In this document: positions 4,361-5,523 of the stretch, piece after piece
How positions within the stretch are numbered: position 1 is the first letter of the stretch
Layout: the number at the start of each line of letters is the position of its first letter
DNA from: Methanomicrobiales archaeon
GTDB taxonomy: Archaea > Halobacteriota > Methanomicrobia > Methanomicrobiales > Methanoculleaceae
Direction of reading: 5' to 3'
Length of the DNA: 5,523 bases
NCBI GenBank assembly: GCA_012510335.1
Contig: JAAZIF010000249.1
Span: 1-5,523 of the forward strand
Position numbers and translations under genes: made by a program
Notes under the pieces: generated by a model
What the model was told of the DNA's origin: nothing
Databases searched by the model: none
The model's input: only the letters and a program-made list of their open reading frames with translations

Positions 4361-5523
4361 TGTGGAATCTTCGGATACATCGGGAGGCGGGAGGCGACGC
4401 CGATCCTGGTCAGGGGATTGAAACGTCTCGAGTACCGGGGCTACGACTCGTTTGGCATCGCGACGATCGGGAGTGCGCTTGAGATCTATAAGAGGACCGG
4501 TAGCATATCCGATGGCGAGGCGGGGGCGGCCGGCCTCCGGGGGTCGACCGGCATCGGGCATACCCGCTGGGCCGGTTACGGTGAGCCTACTGCCGTAAAC
4601 GCCCATCCTCAGATAGACTGTGAAGGGCGGATCGCCATCGTGCATAACGGGGTCATAGAGAATTACAGCGACCTGAAGCGAGACCTTGAGGAGCGGGGCC
4701 ACGCCTTCCGCTCCGAGACCGATACCGAGGCGATAGCCCACCTCATCGAGGAGCATTACGATGGAGACCTCCTTGCGGCGGTCAACGCTACCCTCCCCCA
4801 ACTTCAGGGCTCGTATGCCCTCCTCGTGATTACGGAGAACACAGAGAGGATCATCGCCGCCCGAAACTCAAGCCCGGTCGTACTCGGTGTCGGGGATGCA
4901 GAGTTCTTTGCCGCATCTGACCTGATGCCTCTCCTCGATCACACCGAGCGCGTGATCTACCTCGATGATGGGGATGTCGCCGATATAACGCCTGACCGCC
5001 TCGATATCTACCATGAGGGAGAGAGGGTGGAGCGGCCGGTCGAACTGGTCAACTGGTGCATCGAGGATACCAGGAAGGGCGGGTTTAAACACTATATGCT
5101 AAAAGAGATATTTGAACAACCCCAGTCGTTCTACGAGACCATCCGGGCGGGTGTCGATGAGGGCGTGCGGCGGATGCTCCTGGATGCCAGCGAGATCACG
5201 CTGGTCGCGTGCGGGACATCCTACCACACCACCCTGGTCTTCAAGTACCTGGCCGAGTCGTTCTGCAACATCCCCGTCCGCATCGAGATGGGTTCCGAGT
5301 TCAAGTACTTCACGGGGCCTCTCAGGGGTCTCGTCATAGCGGTCTCTCAGTCCGGTGAGACCACCGATACGATAGCCGCCCTGAACATGGCGAAAGCCCG
5401 CAACTGCCCCACGCTCGCCATCACCAACGTCCAGGGGAGTTCGCTGACACGGGTCGCCGACAGAACCCTCCTTATGCGGGCCGGCCCCGAGATCGGCGTC
5501 GCCGCTACAAAGTCGTATACGGC
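4358..5523 (+). CDS. glmS: Glutamine--fructose-6-phosphate aminotransferase (isomerizing), 3' truncated by window
   Basis: Makes glucosamine-6-phosphate from fructose-6-phosphate and glutamine, the entry step to UDP-GlcNAc. The first 388 residues (of about 590-610 usual) are present and the frame is open at the window edge. The N-terminal glutaminase begins MCGIFGYIG, with C2 as the N-terminal nucleophile after Met removal. YRGYDS (26-31), VHNGVIENY (95-103, oxyanion N97-G98) and SETDTE with D122 follow. The linker has GFKHYMLKEIFEQP (242-255). The first SIS domain has ACGTSYH (284-290), SEFKYF (313-318), VSQSGETTDT (329-338) and GPEIGVAATKSYT (376-388). The glutamine loop reads HTRWAGYGEP (68-77): the usual T and H of RWATHG are G73 and Y74. 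NAHPQ (81-85) replaces NAHPH, and F32 replaces the usual Ala in YDSAGIA. C2, R70, W71, N97, G98 and D122 remain, so glutaminase activity is plausible but should be tested. Confidence 0.95.
   Translation, partial: MCGIFGYIGRREATPILVRGLKRLEYRGYDSFGIATIGSALEIYKRTGSISDGEAGAAGLRGSTGIGHTRWAGYGEPTAVNAHPQIDCEGRIAIVHNGVIENYSDLKRDLEERGHAFRSETDTEAIAHLIEEHYDGDLLAAVNATLPQLQGSYALLVITENTERIIAARNSSPVVLGVGDAEFFAASDLMPLLDHTERVIYLDDGDVADITPDRLDIYHEGERVERPVELVNWCIEDTRKGGFKHYMLKEIFEQPQSFYETIRAGVDEGVRRMLLDASEITLVACGTSYHTTLVFKYLAESFCNIPVRIEMGSEFKYFTGPLRGLVIAVSQSGETTDTIAALNMAKARNCPTLAITNVQGSSLTRVADRTLLMRAGPEIGVAATKSYT

Noticed and set aside
4184..4801. 205-residue open frame on the minus strand across the glmU-like/glmS junction
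   Set aside because: It runs antisense through two well-supported genes and their coupling site, and shows no domain motifs.

Overview
The window looks archaeal, most likely from a methanogen of the Methanomicrobiales (Methanoculleus-like). This taxonomic placement is inference. It rests on GC-rich coding sequence with AT-rich intergenic gaps, Shine-Dalgarno sites of the AGGAGGTGATC type, the archaeal form of GlmU (RmlA-like nucleotidyltransferase plus ST0452-type acetyltransferase), and free use of AGG and ATA codons. All genes are on the + strand and coding density is high.

Layout. Positions 1-96 are an AT-rich upstream region carrying an 18-bp unit repeated twice in tandem. Positions 97-702 encode a cysteine-rich conserved-hypothetical protein that resembles DUF4213/DUF364-type proteins. 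A 36-nt gap (703-738) follows, with a T-rich element that could be a TATA box and/or a terminator. Then comes a tightly packed block: glmM-type phosphoglucosamine mutase (739-2001), a bifunctional GlmU-type protein (2003-3202), a second GlmU-like paralog (3207-4358), and glmS (4358 to the window end, 3' truncated). Spacings in the block are +1, +4 and -1 nt, so it is almost certainly one translationally coupled operon.

Function. The block encodes the route from fructose-6-phosphate to UDP-N-acetylglucosamine: GlmS makes GlcN-6-P, GlmM makes GlcN-1-P, and GlmU acetylates it to GlcNAc-1-P and transfers UMP. Gene order is roughly the reverse of pathway order. UDP-GlcNAc would feed protein N-glycosylation, S-layer and other surface glycans.

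There is no clear sign of a wholly new system. The points most worth a second look are: the tandem GlmU paralogs, where the second has lost the recognisable acetyltransferase active site; a GlmS whose glutamine-binding loop reads RWAGYG instead of the near-universal RWATHG; the cysteine-rich protein upstream; and the tandem palindromic repeat in front of it.
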